Below, piece after piece: positions 40,338 to 55,421 of a DNA stretch of 64,000 nucleotides. Source of the stretch: Berberis thunbergii (Eukaryota > Streptophyta > Magnoliopsida > Ranunculales > Berberidaceae). The notes under the pieces were generated by a model that made no database searches, was not told the origin of the DNA, and saw only the letters and a list, made by a program, of their open reading frames with translations. The translations under genes and the position numbers were made by a program. How positions within the stretch are numbered: the stretch's first letter is position 1; each line of letters starts with the position of its first letter. The DNA lies in NCBI GenBank assembly GCA_003290165.1, contig QNQO01006937.1, positions 496,001 to 560,000 on the forward strand. The letters are read 5' to 3'.

Positions 40338-43300
40338 AATATGGATTTATTGTGTCAGGATAAAAGTCGTTGTGTGTCATGTATAGTCTAAAGTATTATA
40401 TTTGTTTTATATGAGCTTAATATTGATTACATGCTAAAATATATAATGAAATCCAATGAATAAATAAACATAAGAATGGCTCGAACTACAACGACTCCAA
40501 CACAAGGGAGACATATGTAAATTCCTAATTTACATAAATCGTTGAAATAAAATAATAAGCCATAAAAGTAGTTAAAAATCTAAAATTAAAGGCTATTTGA
40601 TATAGTACAAAACCGTGATACTAGAACGACATTGTTAAATTGACCTGAATTACTTATTTGTATAAATCTCTAACTTGCAGGATAAGGAAAAAAATGAGAG
40701 CATAATCCAAATAAAAGTTAAGACATATTTTGCATAAGATTATATCATTAATTGTTTCACATTCTACTTTGTATCTGATAATACATCAAATAAGTCTGTC
40801 ATCACAGCCGTACACGTGGTAGATATTGTCCACCACAAGGATCAAATATATATCCCAAAACCAGGCCAATTCATAAAGCCCAGAAAGGGAAAATCCAGTC
40901 ACGAGAGCCTAAGCAGGGTCTGTTAGAATAAATCATAGACAAAGGCTCAGATCCAGGCCTAATAAAGTTCTCCCTTAAAGAGGATGAACGTTATAGAGAA
41001 AAAGAGTCGTGGAGGGAGTTACACATCCAAGTAAGTATTTTCATAAAGGAGGAGACTGTTACAAAGAACGTTTCCCATCGTTGCGCCTCATATGCTTAAG
41101 CCACGCAGGGAATTAACAACGACCATTATATAAGGTAAATGGATCATTTGACAAAGGTATGCAACTTTAACTAAGTTATGTCTAGATTTATCTCCATATC
41201 TATCTGAATTACTGACTTAAGCATCGAGAATGCCTTCAACCACCAAAAAGGTGGTATTTGGCAATCCAACATTTGTTTCGCAGGTCAAACTCACAGAAGA
41301 CCAGATTTTGGATGCATCGGTTTGGCATTATCTGTGGGGACTGACAGTTTCCATTCAAAAAGAGAGTCAGCAGTAAGAAACTTCCTTAGTTCTGATTAGT
41401 GATTAAGAAGTTTTTAGAATAAATGGAACAGTCTACAAACCCTCAACCTAGCAACGATCAAGCAATCCTCCAACTAATGAAGCTGAATTGTCAACACTGC
41501 ATGATTCTAATCCAGCGACGACCATCAGGCCAATCACGCCTGACAACCCACAACATGTAATAGCCCAAACATCCCAAACATCTGGTGGCGCCACCATGGA
41601 CCCTCGTGTGGATCTAATCATGGCTCAGATGGACCATATGATTAAAATGGTGGACAAACTCACCCAAGAGTTCACTCAATTTACGGACCTTGTCCAAGCG
41701 TCACCCAAAAAAACTCTGCCAACCAAGTCCAAATAAGTATTGAAGTTCCTGTTGAACCTTAGCAAGTGAATCTCGAAAGCAGTGAACCACCAGAAAATGT
41801 CTCTCCATAGAATGATGGAACATCTGCTGAAATCCCATTCATAATCGGGGTCAAAGGTCCTACCGTGATGTACGAATTGGCCAGACCACCATTCTCTAAC
41901 ACACTCATGGAGACTGCTATGCCAAAAAAGTTCACCCACTAAAGTTTGAAGTGTACGATGGTACCACTGATTTGACAGACCACCTACGACATTTCCACCA
42001 CATGATGGCGTTGAACGAAAACACAGAATCAATCCTATGTTGAACATTTCCGACCAGTCTCACCTCCACAGCAATAAGTTCGTTCAACAGCCTACAACCA
42101 AGGTCGATAGACTCCTTCCAGGCTTTAGCTACTGCCTTCATCATAAGATTTATTGGCAATCAAAGGATAAGGAAAGGACCACACTACCTGCTTCATATCA
42201 AATAAAGCCCGAGGAGACAATAAAGGAATACGTCACTCATTTTACTAATGAGTTGACAATGATCGACGGCTGCAGTAACGACACGGCCAATGCCACTTTT
42301 ACCTCCGATTGAAGATAGGACCATTTTTTTAATTTTCTGAACCTAGACCTTTAGAAGAACATGGCGACTTTATTGAAGACTACCCAGAAACACATCACTC
42401 TCAAGGAAATGGTGGCCGCTAGGAAGAAAAATGAATCTGAGAGGGGGAAGGCCACTCAAGGAGGCGGGAAAGAAAATAATAAAGAATGAGGGATGACAGA
42501 CCACCGGGAGGAGAACATTCAGCCAAAGAGACATCGGACCAATGCAAGATCCGAGTTCAAGAAGCAAAAGCGCAAAAAACTGCAATAAACAAGGCCCAGG
42601 CATGAACGGGTAACAACTGTGGTGAAAAAGACACATATGATACACGACCTTGAAAACAAGTCGGGCAAGCATACTGAAATCTATTGTGAAATAGGAAGAC
42701 ATCAACTGGCAGCTCAAAATGAGAGGCGACTCGAAAGAGCGAGATAAGCGCAATTACTGCTCTTTGCACAAAGATCATAGACACAACACCGAAGACTCAG
42801 AGAATTCAGAGAGGGCGACTCGAAGAATTCATCGGACTATCAGATAAGCATCCCAAGGGAAAAGAGAAGGTGGATACCACTGCGGGATTGAAGAGCAACC
42901 CAGAAAACATATATACGCCTTACACAGTGTAGTCGAAAGAAGCAAACAACCAAGTGAACCAAAGAGATGATCAATAACACCTCCCAATCGAACTGATCTA
43001 TATCGAAGTAGGAGCACCAACACCATCAAACGAGATCAGAAAAACCATTACGACTGAGAAACACGAAGAAACTTGCTCCTTGAGCGAGGATCAACCAGCT
43101 GACGTAATCTGAAGCCCTTATTGACAGACGCAAACTTGATCCACATTATCCATAAAAAAAGGCCAACAACGCCTCTTCCATTATAACAATGGAAGTGACG
43201 CAAATACATTTAATTCAATGAATAAAACTCGATACTAAAACGCATGACAGCCTTGGCAGTTGGTGCTTATGTGAGCGTGAATGAACAATTTAGTACTGGA

Positions 43301-43861
43301 TTCTATTTTGCTCGTCGGTATCGCATGTCAAGAACACACATCCAAGGATTTGATTAAGAAGCATTCCAATTTTATTAGCTACCTCATGACAACAATATAC
43401 GACTATCAAAACAACAGGAGAATCGCGAAAGAAGAAGTGGCAACGAACAATTAAGTCCACTGCAGACAAGCATACTTCAGAACAATTCGAAACCAAACCC
43501 GACGATCAAAAACCAGTACAATTCGAACAATAAGGGCACATAGGAACCACCCCCTATCATTGTAAGAAACGATGTTAATCGAGCAGCAGTCAGAAAAACT
43601 CAATGCATATTCACAAACGGACTATACAACACATTATAACTTTATGGGAAGAAAATGACAACTACTACTATAAATTGTTGAGCACACGAAATGGGATTAT
43701 CAATAAAACTCCGAGTTCAAACATTCCATCTTATGCCCGAGCAATAAAATTAAGGCAATAAAGCCAAACAATGTTACGCAATCGGCATGTCGATCCACGA
43801 GCAAAAGGTCAAGACACATAAGTCAGGCACAAACATCAAACTTCTGGTTTGATCAATCATG

Positions 43862-44460
43862 AAGTAAAAGTTGGGACGAACAAGTCTACTTACTCGTAAA
43901 AAAACTTCGGGTCAACTAGTATGTCAGACCAACAAAGTAAAAGTTGGGAAGAACAAGTCAACTTAATCTAAAAACTTTGGGTCGACTAATATGTCAGACC
44001 AACGAAGTAAACGTTGGGACAAACCAGTCAACTTACTCGTAAAAACTTTGGGTCGACTAGTATGTCGAACTAACGAAGTAAAAGTTAGTATGAACAAGTC
44101 AACTTAATCGTAAAATTTTGGATCGACCAATATGTCAAACCAACGAAGTAAAAGTTGGGACGAACCAGTAAACTTACTCGTAAAAAACTTTGGGTCGACT
44201 AGTATGTCGAACCAATGAAGAAAAAGTTGGGATGAACAAGTCAACTTAATCGTAAAAACTTCGGGTCAACTAATATGTCTGACCAACGAAGTAAAAGTTG
44301 GGACAAAGAAGCCAATTTACACATAAAAACCTTTTATTTCATTAGTATGTTAGACCAGCGAAGTAAGAGTTGGGACGAATAAGTCAACTTATTTTTAAAA
44401 CTCCTTTAGGTTGACTAATATGTTGAACCACGAAGTAAAAAATCAGGACAAATAAGTCAA
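43862..44460 (+). repeat. Element B alternating tandem array, copy 2
   Basis: Same alternating two-type units as 25735-26335, with small length changes in A runs. Unit number is unchanged, so the array did not expand after the large duplication. Confidence 0.8.
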
Positions 44461-44931
44461 AATATGTTCACAAAGTCTGATGGTTTTATCGACGCGCCAA
44501 AATAGATAATACGTCTACAAGAGATTTAACACACAAGTCAAGACTTACTCAGGCAACTTTCTGAAGTGACCAAAACACGTCCGATCACAAAGTAGACATG
44601 CAAGAATCTTAACGAGTAAAAATGAACCAGTACAGCTTCACAGCACAATCGACAATACCGAATAAATAAAGACTTCGGAGGATCAAATAAATGAGTAACA
44701 TAAGCAGAAAATACTGACAAACCTAAATTATCAGAGTAGGGATAATGCATGTAATGAGGTGAGCACTCACCTATCATTTACAATTAATCAATGCGATTGA
44801 TCCATAAATGAATCACGACTTCAACAGGGAAACCATGCGAAGCATAAAATAAAAGGCAAAATACGATTATCAAAAGAAAAAAAAATTATTCATAAATCAT
44901 TATGTTACTTCCGAAAAAGAAGATAGAACAG

Positions 44932-47350
44932 CTAGAGAAGAGATATAAAAGTATTGACAACAAGAGCATCCAATGGAAAAGGGGCAACAATGTCAATAGT
45001 AGGAGGAGACGAGGTTCTCTCTTCAACAATAAGAGTAGATGATGGAGCTAGATTGGAACGAGAAGAGAATGATGATTCTTCATTCGCTGGATCACTCGAG
45101 TGACCTGAAATACCTTCCTCACTATCTTCATCCTCAAAAACTTGATCAACCAGATAGCAATACTTGGATAAATCAACGCCATCCCTCTCAATAGTCAAGA
45201 AGCTCGACTCGACCATTAACAATCCTTTCCAATCCTCCACTTCCGCAATCCTCAACCTATTTTTGGTTGCAACAAGCTCATTCTTAGCTGAGATGAGTTG
45301 TCCTTCAACGGTGGTCAACTTTGTGAAAATATCGTAACTAACTTCGTCAAACATAGTTGTTAACTGCTTACCCGCTCCTCAATGATCTGACGGCTAACGA
45401 ATTGCTCAATAACTGAACATGTGGTCTCATCATGACCAGCTTTCTCAATGGATAATTCACTCTCCACCTCATCCAACCGAGTACGAACTCCATTTAATTC
45501 ATCCACCAAAGACTCAAGCTCAGTTGCAGGCCTATCTCGTGCTGCTTTCACCTCTCTGAAAAAGCTTGAGCAGCCCCAGCTGCCCTCTCTTACTCCGCGC
45601 ACTGCGCTTTCAACACGCCCAACTGACAAAGGATATGAGAAGACACCAATAATTGCACTGCCATCTTCTTCTCAAGAGCAACCACCTGTCTACGACCAAC
45701 ATGATAATCTGACCTCATCACCCCCAGCATAAGTAAGGTGGTTCATCCCATCCATTATCTGCTTGAGACCATAGTTGAGATAACTGCTAGGCTCCCACAA
45801 CAGTCATCGGGGGCCTCTCCACCATCCTTCTATGCCATTCGTTGATCAACTTGTCCTGCACGTCAATTTTAGCAAAACTAACAAAACTTTCCATCCAACT
45901 TAATACGAATGCCTTCCGGGTTGGGCTCCTTCCAACCAATTTGTGAATGAAGACCTAGGGGATCAAGGAGCATAGAAGACCCACCTCAACAGCCAGAAGA
46001 ACTGTCGAAACAACAGTGATAACAAAGAAGTCACTTTTGCTCAGTCGTGGTGAGAGTAGGAAAACAATAGTGGTAGTAGCAGTAGAAGTCGGGCAAGCAG
46101 GAGAAGAAACTATGAATTCCATTGCGTTGTCAACAGGAATATAGGAATATGGAGGAGAAGAAGCCTCATAACTGTGACCACGATCAGTAATCTCTTGTTC
46201 ACATCGAGGGTTAATTTCGAAGTCGGTCAGGGTCTTTGTCGTATTCGGATCCTTGGATCGCTCTATTACTAGCTGAAACATCTTGTTGTACATAACTCGA
46301 GGGTCATCATCCGACCACTCAACAAAGTTGAGCACACCATAAGCCGAGATGAGGTTTTTCTCATTATTGTCCAATGGACGAGTTATTTCTTTCGTGCTCC
46401 TCTTCACTGCCAAATTCATTTCCTCGACCTCCTCGAGAGGGAAACCATCCTCCTTCCCAACCTCCTTATCAGAAGATCTCGGATGAGGAGCAGTCCGACT
46501 AGCACCACTAGTAGAATTAGAAAGTCGTTTCCCCTTAGGAACATGGCCAAAGCTTATCACCAATCGCTTTGATGGACTGGCATGCCTCAGAAACTTCCTC
46601 TTCCTCGTGGTCGGGCTAGCGATACCAACGCTAGCAGGAACATCGAGATACATAACATCCTTGTCAAAGCTCACTTTCCCATCAATGCTAGCATCACTAA
46701 CACAAACAGGACCATTACAATTGGCAATCTCAGCAGCTCGAGACTCAGTAAGCAAGAATCGTTCCGCCTCGTTCAGAGTATACAAGCCACTACGCGCCAC
46801 AACATCCTCAACAAGGAATGACTCCACAAAACCTACAGGAAGTCTCAAGAAGCTGTCACTGATCATCTGCTCCTCCACAGGCAATTGCAGGTCCTTCCGT
46901 TTATTAGGGACTCGGAACGATCGCACAATCTGATGACCTCGCAAGTTAAAATGTCCAAACTTGACAGAAGCATGAAACTAAAACCTCGACCAATCCCTGA
47001 TACCATCATTAAGCTTCCCAAAACAGGCAGGAGAGTGAAGGAAACAAATATTTTGTCACAACAGAACAACTACAGTGCACAAAACCCTAACGGTCAAGGG
47101 AATGCCAGTAAGAATGGCTCTCGCATAAGTAGAAACCATAACCCTCCAACCATTAGGACCCATTTGAGCAGGAAGAATGCCCAAAAAGTCTAAATATTCC
47201 AAGAATATATCTGGAACTGGGAATCGAAGGGCAGACTGGAAACAAGCATGGGTAAAGTGCAATATAACAGTCCATTGGACGATAAAGACTGTCGTTTTTC
47301 CTAGGCAGAATGATCTCGAGGTCAAATGGAAAAAAAATACTCTGAACAAA
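44932..47350 (-). pseudogene. Element B antisense ORF, copy 2
   Basis: The main open segment runs from 46944 to 45955 for 329 codons, longer than in copy 1 because one base is missing near 46060. The C-terminal coiled-coil-like segment is at 45354-44932 and the N-terminal part at 47349-47056. The in-frame stop between N-terminal part and main segment is present here too, so it predates the duplication. Confidence 0.7.
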
Positions 47351-48313
47351 TACTATTCAACATTGCCTGAGAAGCCTTTTGGGCGAGAAAGTAAGATTTG
47401 CAACAGAAACGCCTCGCCATCTATTATATCATCAGGCGGATATCATAAATGAGTGAAATAGCATTGAAAATGAAAAAAAGAAGGGGAGAAAAATAAGCCC
47501 TAATTTCGAAGATAGCGTAAAGAGATAAGCAAACTTATCTCGCCCCTGTTATAGATCCGAGCAACGAATAGACTGCTTATAGGACGATGTGCGAGATATG
47601 AATGGCTGTACAAAATCCCAAAATGCCGGCAGAAACGAACGAATGAATGAGAGATCAAAATACCAACCCACCCAAAGTTGCTAACAACATTAAATGCGAG
47701 ACAATGATGAAATCAAAAGACAAACCGTCGTTGAGTTAGAGGCCACGTCCGCATGCTCACTAACTAAGGGGGAGTAGCTGATGATATATCAGATAAGACT
47801 GTTATCGCAGCCGTTAAACGTAGCAAAGATCGTCCATCACAACAATCAAATATCTTAAAAACATGCCAATTCATAATTCCCAGAAAAGGAACGAATCTAG
47901 TCACCGAGAGCCCAAGCAGGCCCATAAGAATAAATCATAGAGGAATGCTCAGATCCAAGCTTAATAAAGTTTCCCTTAAAGAGGATGAACAATACAAGAA
48001 AAAAAAGCGTGGAGGGAGTTACGCCTCCAGGACGTTTCTTCATAAAGGAGGAGACTGAAGAGTGTTTCCCATCTTTGCGCCTCATATGCTTAAGCCACAC
48101 AAAGAATTAACAACGATCATTACATACGTTAAAGGGAACATTCGACAAAGGTATGCAACTTTAGCTGAGTTATGTCTATATTTATCTCCATCTCCAACTG
48201 GGGTTACTGACTTAAGCATCAGAGTGTCTTCACCACAAAAAAAGGTAGTCTTTGACAATCTAACATTTGTTTTGCAGATCAAACTTACAAGAAACCAAAT
48301 TTTGGACGCATCA

Positions 48314-48794
48314 GTGTCCATTAAAACCAAACTCACCAAACATTGTATTATTTTTTATAAAAACACCCAACCCCAGTAAGATAGCTTGAAGTTCACACAT
48401 ACAACAAGAAGTAGGGCACTCTAAAAGTGGGCTACAACTTGTAGTCCAAATAATTTGAACTTTACAGCTGCAAAAATTCATAGCTTGTTGAGCTAGTTAA
48501 TCATCATCCCATAAAATTAACATTAAGATTGATGTTTAAAACTGCAATTTGTGAATTGTAGTAAACTTAGACAAAATAACATTGAGATTGATGTTCATAA
48601 ATGCAATTTTGTGAATTCTAGTATATAGATGAATAAAGCTAACTAATTGAGAATATATAAACACCAAACAATCTTCATATTGGTGAGCAAATCATATTTT
48701 AGTTTTTGACATGTGTATAAAACCATATTTAAGTGAACTCATTGAACGAAATTGATGCGCAAGACACATCCATGACATGTCACATATACATTAG
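48314..48794. other. Unassigned spacer, copy 2
   Basis: Counterpart of 30186-30659, including the tandem duplication around gcaattttgtgaatt. No gene is seen. Confidence 0.5.
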
Positions 48795-51700
48795 ATCATT
48801 CGAAACTTCAAGAGAAGTCCTTCATCGATTGAAGAAATAACATCACTTGTATTTGGCTCATCCCAAGAAAGTTGGAGTAGAGAAAATGGACCAGTTTCGT
48901 CTGATCAGCCTTATCCCAGCCATGTTTAAAATTATCTCCAAATGCTTGGCTGAAACAAAAAAAAGGGTTCTCCACGAAGTAATTTCTCACGTTTAGTTTA
49001 ATCCCCGGGTAGACAAATGGTAAACACAGTCCTAATTGCAAACAAATTGGTAGATGCTTGCATCCACCAAGCAAAATGAGACATCCTCCTCAAGCTCGAC
49101 TTCATCCGAGCTTTTAATACTATCAATTGGGATTTTCTATTAGAGGTCCTCAAGAAGATGGGTTTAAGTAATAAATGGAGTTGGCCGATGAAAACAGTCG
49201 TGAGTACTACATCATTCCCTATATCCATAAATGAATATCTTTTGGGCATTTCAAAAGCACAAGAGAATGCGACAAGGAGACCCAATATCCCTCCTTTGTG
49301 TTAGTTGCTGAAATCTTTTCAAACTTATCGAGAAGTTAAAGACATGGATATTATTCATGGATTCAAAGTACGTGACAAAGGCATAGAGACGATCTTCAGT
49401 ATGCAGACGATACATTAGTGATTCTTGAAGTCAATTACAATAAAAAAAATCAAAACGTTCTTCTTTGGAAGAGAAAATACATAAGTAAGGTGGGAAGAGC
49501 CACCATCTATTACCCTTGCCGCATTCTAGTATTATATCTTTCTCTCTTCCACATTCAAGCCACAGTGGCGACCATGCTAAAGAAAATCATGTGTAAGTTT
49601 CTTTGGGGAAATAAATAACATTTTATAAAATGAAGCAATGTTTGCAAACGAAAGGAAATGGAGAGTTGGGTGAGCGCAATGTAAAACAATTCAACACTGC
49701 TTTGAGAATGAAATGGATTTGGCGCTTCGATTTGGAAGAACTGCTCTTTGGTGCAAATAATTGCGGAGAAATATGGTGTATCCATAGGAAATTGGTTCTC
49801 CGGTGAATGATTCAACACTCATGGTTGTAGCCTTTGAAAAATCATTATGCAACTCAACAATCAATTCGAAGCCAAGATCCGCTATGTGGTTAATGGTGGT
49901 GATCAATTTTATTTTTGGAATCATACTTGGTTGGTACACAAACCCTCAAAACTATTTTTCCTTGATTGTTTTGTATGGTTATCAGGCCAATCTGATATTG
50001 TTAAGGAGTTTGCACCATATAGCACAACAGACAGTCTTGGAACATTCAATTTTAGGTGTCATCTCTTCGAATGTGAAATGGAAGGCCTTGTTGATTTCTT
50101 GGGTTGTCTTCAATGACGAAGAGATGGAACACCTTCATGATTATTGTGAAATGTGAAATAGAAGACCTTCATGATTGCTCTGATTTTTGGGAATGATGAA
50201 GCCAAAGATTGCTCCATTAGGAAGAGTTATGAACTTTACCTTCCCTCATCACCCCTTTCTCTAAAAACGTCTTGGTGGGAATGATGAAGAATAGCATATG
50301 GATCTCGCGAGGAAAAAAATATTTGGTTTGGTTAATTGCTCAATGAAAAGCTTTCACAATTGATAACCTTTTGAGGAAAGGGAACTAGTAGGTAAATAGA
50401 TAAGATGCGAGAGAGAGATGCGTCTAATGTAAGCCGACAGCGATCCACTAACCTAAGAGCTATGAGTCTCTCTCGACGATCCACTGCCTCATTCTGAGCA
50501 GAAGCCGCGCCTCCGCTCCCCGGCTTCGATCCCCAATCGCGATCCATTTCTGGTTGGCTCTCAAGAGAGACTGCGAACAAGAGTGGGATTGTGAGTGGTT
50601 TGGTTGGGCTGAAAGAACCTTTCTATTGGTACCAGGTTTTATCGAAGCTCTGTTCGTTTCTGAAGAACAGCCGCCGCTTGGAGAAAAACCCTCTTTTGAA
50701 GAACAGCAGCCGCTGGACGCATCAAGGCCGCGGTTTTCGATCGGCTTCAAGGCCGCGAGATCCAACCGTCTCTGACTGGAGATCGACCGGCTGCAGCTTG
50801 GACGTCTCACGCCGCGAGTCACCTCTTCTCTGCCTGGCCCCGACGGCTTTGGCGCACGGGAGACAGGTACGGGGTGAGCCAACAGGACAGCCGTCATCCG
50901 CCGCCGCCAGCCGGACTGATTACTGGATGTGATGGTCACGGCCCCAGCCTCCACCCTCCCCCCACGGGACCGGGTCATGGGGATTCTAAGCCCTCTTTCG
51001 CTCAGATTTTGGGAAAAACTTTGGTGGAAGCAGCTGCGGAGACTCCGGTCGAAGGAACCCGTTTCCGCAAAGAGGGGGCCCCAGCAATCGGAATCACGGC
51101 CACGGATGAAGTCCGTGGACAAGCTTTCATAGAAAAACACGTGATTGTCCTAAATTCTCCAGTTACCGACCAACTTTGGCAGATATTCGAAATTCGCTTC
51201 ACAGAACTTGGGGCATTTTAGGCGATTTCTCACTCGGTTTACTAAATCAAAGGCACGTGTTAGTCCGTCTTCATCTGAGGAGGAAGCAAAGAAAGTACTG
51301 TCGAGAGACTCCTTTTTTATTCGTGGAGTTCGATTCAAAGCTTTTCGATGGCATGATGGTTTCAGTTTGAAGGAGGACCCGATTTCGGTGCCGTTATGGG
51401 TAGAGTTGCCTAATTTACCTTTACATTTATTTCATCCCCTATTTTAAAAGCAATTGTGAACTCTTTTGGTGGTTTTTTGCGGATGGATGATCATACTCGT
51501 TGCCTGTCACGTCCGGGCTTTGCCCGTGTTTGCGTGGAGATGACTTTGGCGGAGAAATTACCAACCCGAGTTTGGATTGACAGGGGCCAACAATAGGGGT
51601 TTCTGGCAGAAGATAGAATACCCTGGTTTCAAATACTGTGATTTTGTTCTCTGATAGGGCACCAAGAGGAGTTTTGTAGGAAAAAATTGGGTCTTAAGGG

Positions 51701-53242
51701 CGGAGGGAAAACCCTGGATCTTGGTATTGAGACGCTGACCAAGCCAAAGGTTGAACCCAACACTGTCCAGCAACCAATATGTCCCCGTTATCAAAAAAGC
51801 CAAGCCTCTCAATCCTGCAGCAGGTCCAAGTGGTGCAAAGAATAGTCAGGGGGAGGAGTTTAATGAGGAAGTTGGGGAGAAGAGGCCAGTGGCCATGGAG
51901 CCGGGTACGGTGGTGTTGTCAAACAAATTTGAGTCGCTCACTGCAAACATTGAGGCAGAGGAGAGTGAGAACATGGTTCTAGTTAATGCTGAGCAGGTTC
52001 CAGAAACTACGGAAGAATGCCTTTTAGAGGCGGGATATACAACTTCGGAGATTGCAAATGCCTATTGGAACTCAAGAACAGCCGACACAGCCAACAGATG
52101 ACATAATCTCAGGGGCCAAGAGTGGTCTTTCCGACGACATGCCAAATGATAATATCCGCCCGGAACTTCACATTGTGGCAAGGCCACATGAAGACACTGG
52201 GACGCTCAATCGGGGCATCCTGGATCAGAGACACGAGCTTCATTAGCAGGGGAATTAGGAGTGGCTTCGCCCCAGCCAGCTTACGGACCCAAACAGATGC
52301 GCTCACCACCAGTCCAAGCCCTGCGTCAGATCACGGTCTCGGTCAGACCACGACTCTGGGGACTCCTCGGGTCCAGCCTGATCAAGGCCCCAAGCTCGTC
52401 CATGACTCGAGCAGGACAGCAGTCAGACCTCAGCCCACGTCCGAGCACGCCCGTCCACGGCCCGCCAGTCCACGGCCCCAGCCTCTTCACGGCCCCAACC
52501 CAGAGGACGTGCTACCTCAGGCCAGCGCGTGACGTGCCTGCCGTTGTGATTCTTTAGTGACGCAAACAATATCGAGTGGAATGACAACGGAAGGTAGAGG
52601 ATGCCACGGCGCACTCGGAAGTGATGAAACGTTTGACAGAGGTTCTGGCCAAGCGCGCTCAATCCGCGGTAACAGGTAATTCTTCAGTGCCCGCAGCAGC
52701 ACGGAACGACGAGGACGGGATGTATGAGGTCGTCATCCAGCTGTTTGAGGAGAACCGTGTTTTGCGACTAAAGAAACAATCTATGACCACTAATACACTT
52801 GATAGCGCCGCAGATGATAGTGACGAGGTTGCGTCGGAATCGGAGTTGGGCCGAAATCCATGCTATTAATGATATAAACTTGGGGGCGCACTCCGATAAG
52901 GATCAACAGAGCAAAGTCAAATCGGCGGTCCTTCCGGGCAAGCGTCGTACGACAAAGAGGGGTAAATCTTCCTCCCGCGCTTAAGATGATGGAGTTAGAG
53001 TCAGAATTCTTATGAGTGCGGAGCCTATGATTAATACTAGTAGATCTATGGAGATTGGCAACAAGCTCCACCATTGGTGGCTTTGCCTCGAACAACATTT
53101 TTGGTGGCAAGTTTCGGCTGCGGCCCAATTTGTTTTGGTTATGTCACGGGTAAAGTCGTCATGTACCCCCGTATAGATTGTAACTCATTTTTTTGACAAG
53201 TAATAACGGTCTGGCATTCCAACGGTGCCCTCCACTATGGAG

Positions 53243-53275
<33 letters not shown>

Positions 53276-53783
53276 TAAATAGATGTACATGTGCGACAAG
53301 GATGAAGGAACCGTAGACCACATTCCGAAAATGTGAAGTGGATGCCGAAATTTGGATAAACTTAGAAGCTAAGTTTGGTGTTTCCGTAGCATAGTTTGGT
53401 TGTGTATTACAGCTAATAAGATACTAGAATGACCACAATGTCATTAAGCTTAATGTCACTCCCACTGGCCAATGGATTTGGCGAAGATTACTCTATGCCT
53501 TGGGTGCGTATAAAAAAGAAAAATTAGTCTTTGTTTGAAAATAAAGTTGGCAAAACAAATACCTCATGGCAACCATCAGATACCTTTTGTGCACTTGGGT
53601 TCTTTTTTGGGTATGTAGAAAGATATGTCTTATTTCAATTATAGGTATGATTGGTTGCATTTAGTTAAATTCTAATCAATCATTTTTGTAAACTTTATAT
53701 AGTTTTTCAAATTGGATTACCATGTAATTGACACCTCATAGTGACATCAATACATTAATTGTTTTTTCGTTTAAAAAAAAAGA
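48795..53783 (+). mobile_element. Old LINE fragment, copy 2
   Basis: Counterpart of 30660-35666, interrupted by the ORF1-only LINE. The reverse transcriptase remnants are in the same shifted frames. Confidence 0.8.
50402..53272 (+). mobile_element. ORF1-only LINE derivative, copy 2
   Basis: Target duplication aggtaaatagat at 50390-50401 and 53273-53284, poly(A) of about 26. The ORF1 region (about 50929-52984) is broken by at least eight single-base length changes relative to copy 1, with very few substitutions. That is more like consensus error than natural decay. The DUF4283 and zinc-knuckle coding segments are still recognisable piecewise. Confidence 0.85.
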
Positions 53784-54547
53784 AAATTTAAGAAAATAAT
53801 CTATGGTTGCTTGGATTAAGATAATCCATTAACATTAAAAAAAATATACCAAATTTATTTGAAAGGCTATATGGAGTCTAATCATCTTGAATTTAAGTAT
53901 AAAAATACTTAAAATTTTCAAGATTTTATTTCAGCTAGAAATATTGTTAAAATAATGCAAATCTTTATTTTCGAGCCAAAAGCAAAATTCATGTAATTTA
54001 GAAAATTCAAAAAATTGTCAAAATAAAATATAAATTCAAATATACAAATAATATATCAATTTTGGTGCCTTAACATTTTCTATCAATTCCAATGGGCTTA
54101 GAATAAGAAAATTTTGATTAGTATTTATAGTAATTTTTTACAAAAAATGATATTTACTTTTTCTTTTTATTTTTTGTTTGTAAACAATCATGAACATGGT
54201 AATAGGTCCACAAATACATCATAAATACTTTTTTTTAGGGAAATTACCTATGATTCTTGTCACAACAGTCAAGAAAGAATACAGAAAAGAAGACAAAAAT
54301 CACAAAATGAAAAAGCGATAATTTGTATTTCCTCTTAGTCCGTCTATTACAATAGGGAAGGTTATGCCAATATATAGGCATAAAGCTCCAATCCTGTTGC
54401 AAGCATTCATTATATGTGCACCACATTTCTAATGTGTGCATCCTCACAAGTAACAACATTAATAACATGGAATTATTTTAGGATGTATATTTGCTTTTTA
54501 GCAAATAATAATGATAATAATAATAATATAATAATAATAATAATAAT
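53784..54547. other. AT-rich stretch with (AAT)n, copy 2
   Basis: Counterpart of 35667-36439. The microsatellite next to the element C LTR is a few units shorter. No gene is seen. Confidence 0.6.
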
Positions 54548-55102
54548 TGATACGTCCATAAATCGTCCTCTTGTGAGTTTGACCTGCAAAACAATTGTTA
54601 CACTGCCAAGATCGCCTTTTTGTGGCCGAAGGCACTTTAATGTTTAAGTCAGTAAGCCTGTTGGAAGAATGATGTAAATTTGGATAAAACTCAGTTCAAA
54701 TTGCATACCTTTTCGGATGTTACCTTTACCTTTTATAATGGTCATAGTAACTCTCTGCGTGAGTTAAGCATATGAGGCGCAACGAAGGAATGTTTCTTGT
54801 AACAGTATCCCCCTTAATGAATATGCGTTCGTGGGGCGTAAATCCCTCACGGCTTTCTTGGTGTGCAGCGTTCTTATCTTTATGAGAAAACGCACATCGG
54901 GCCTGGATTCAAGCTCTGATTCGTCTGGGCCTGGATTCGGGCTTTGTTTATGTCTCCTAGTGGTGGGCCTAGTCCAGGCCTTTATAGTTGGTCCCATGCT
55001 TCCTAGGCTTTACGAACTGGCCAATAGATTGGCGTTGTATTCTCGTGATGGATCTTTATGCCACGTGACAGCCACGACGTTCGTCTATTTGATGTATCAT
55101 CA
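54548..55102 (-). repeat. Element C 3' LTR, copy 2
   Basis: Counterpart of 36440-37007, with numerous single-base deletions (for example cgttcgtggggcgtaaatcc, one G fewer than copy 1). Confidence 0.8.
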
Positions 55103-55421
55103 ACTACTTTCCCCTTATTTAGTAGGTATGTTCAAGTATCCACTAACTGTGTGGCAATTTTGTTTTAGATTGCAACATTACGGTTTGGTTAGTGCTCTTA
55201 CTATCTGTCGTTGTTTTTTTCTTTACGTTGTTCCATCCGCTTGTTCTTGGCGCCAATTTCTGAGATTTTTGCAGTTGTCACACCCTACACATTCTCCAAG
55301 GCTGGTCCTTTCGCTTACCACTCCTATAAAAAGGAGAGACTCTGTATATGCTCTTCTTCCTTCTGCATATTCTCGTTTTCTGATTGTTGACCTTTTGGTT
55401 CTTCGCATTCGTTCTGTAGTC

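Larger units (their letters stand above)
40776..48313 (+). mobile_element. Element B, copy 2
   Basis: LTRs at 40776-41319 and 47779-48313, with the same gtatc/gtgtc flanks. Gag remnants lie at 41424-42850 and the alternating tandem array at about 43862-44460. The gag start is more damaged than in copy 1 (a missing base near 41461). Confidence 0.85.
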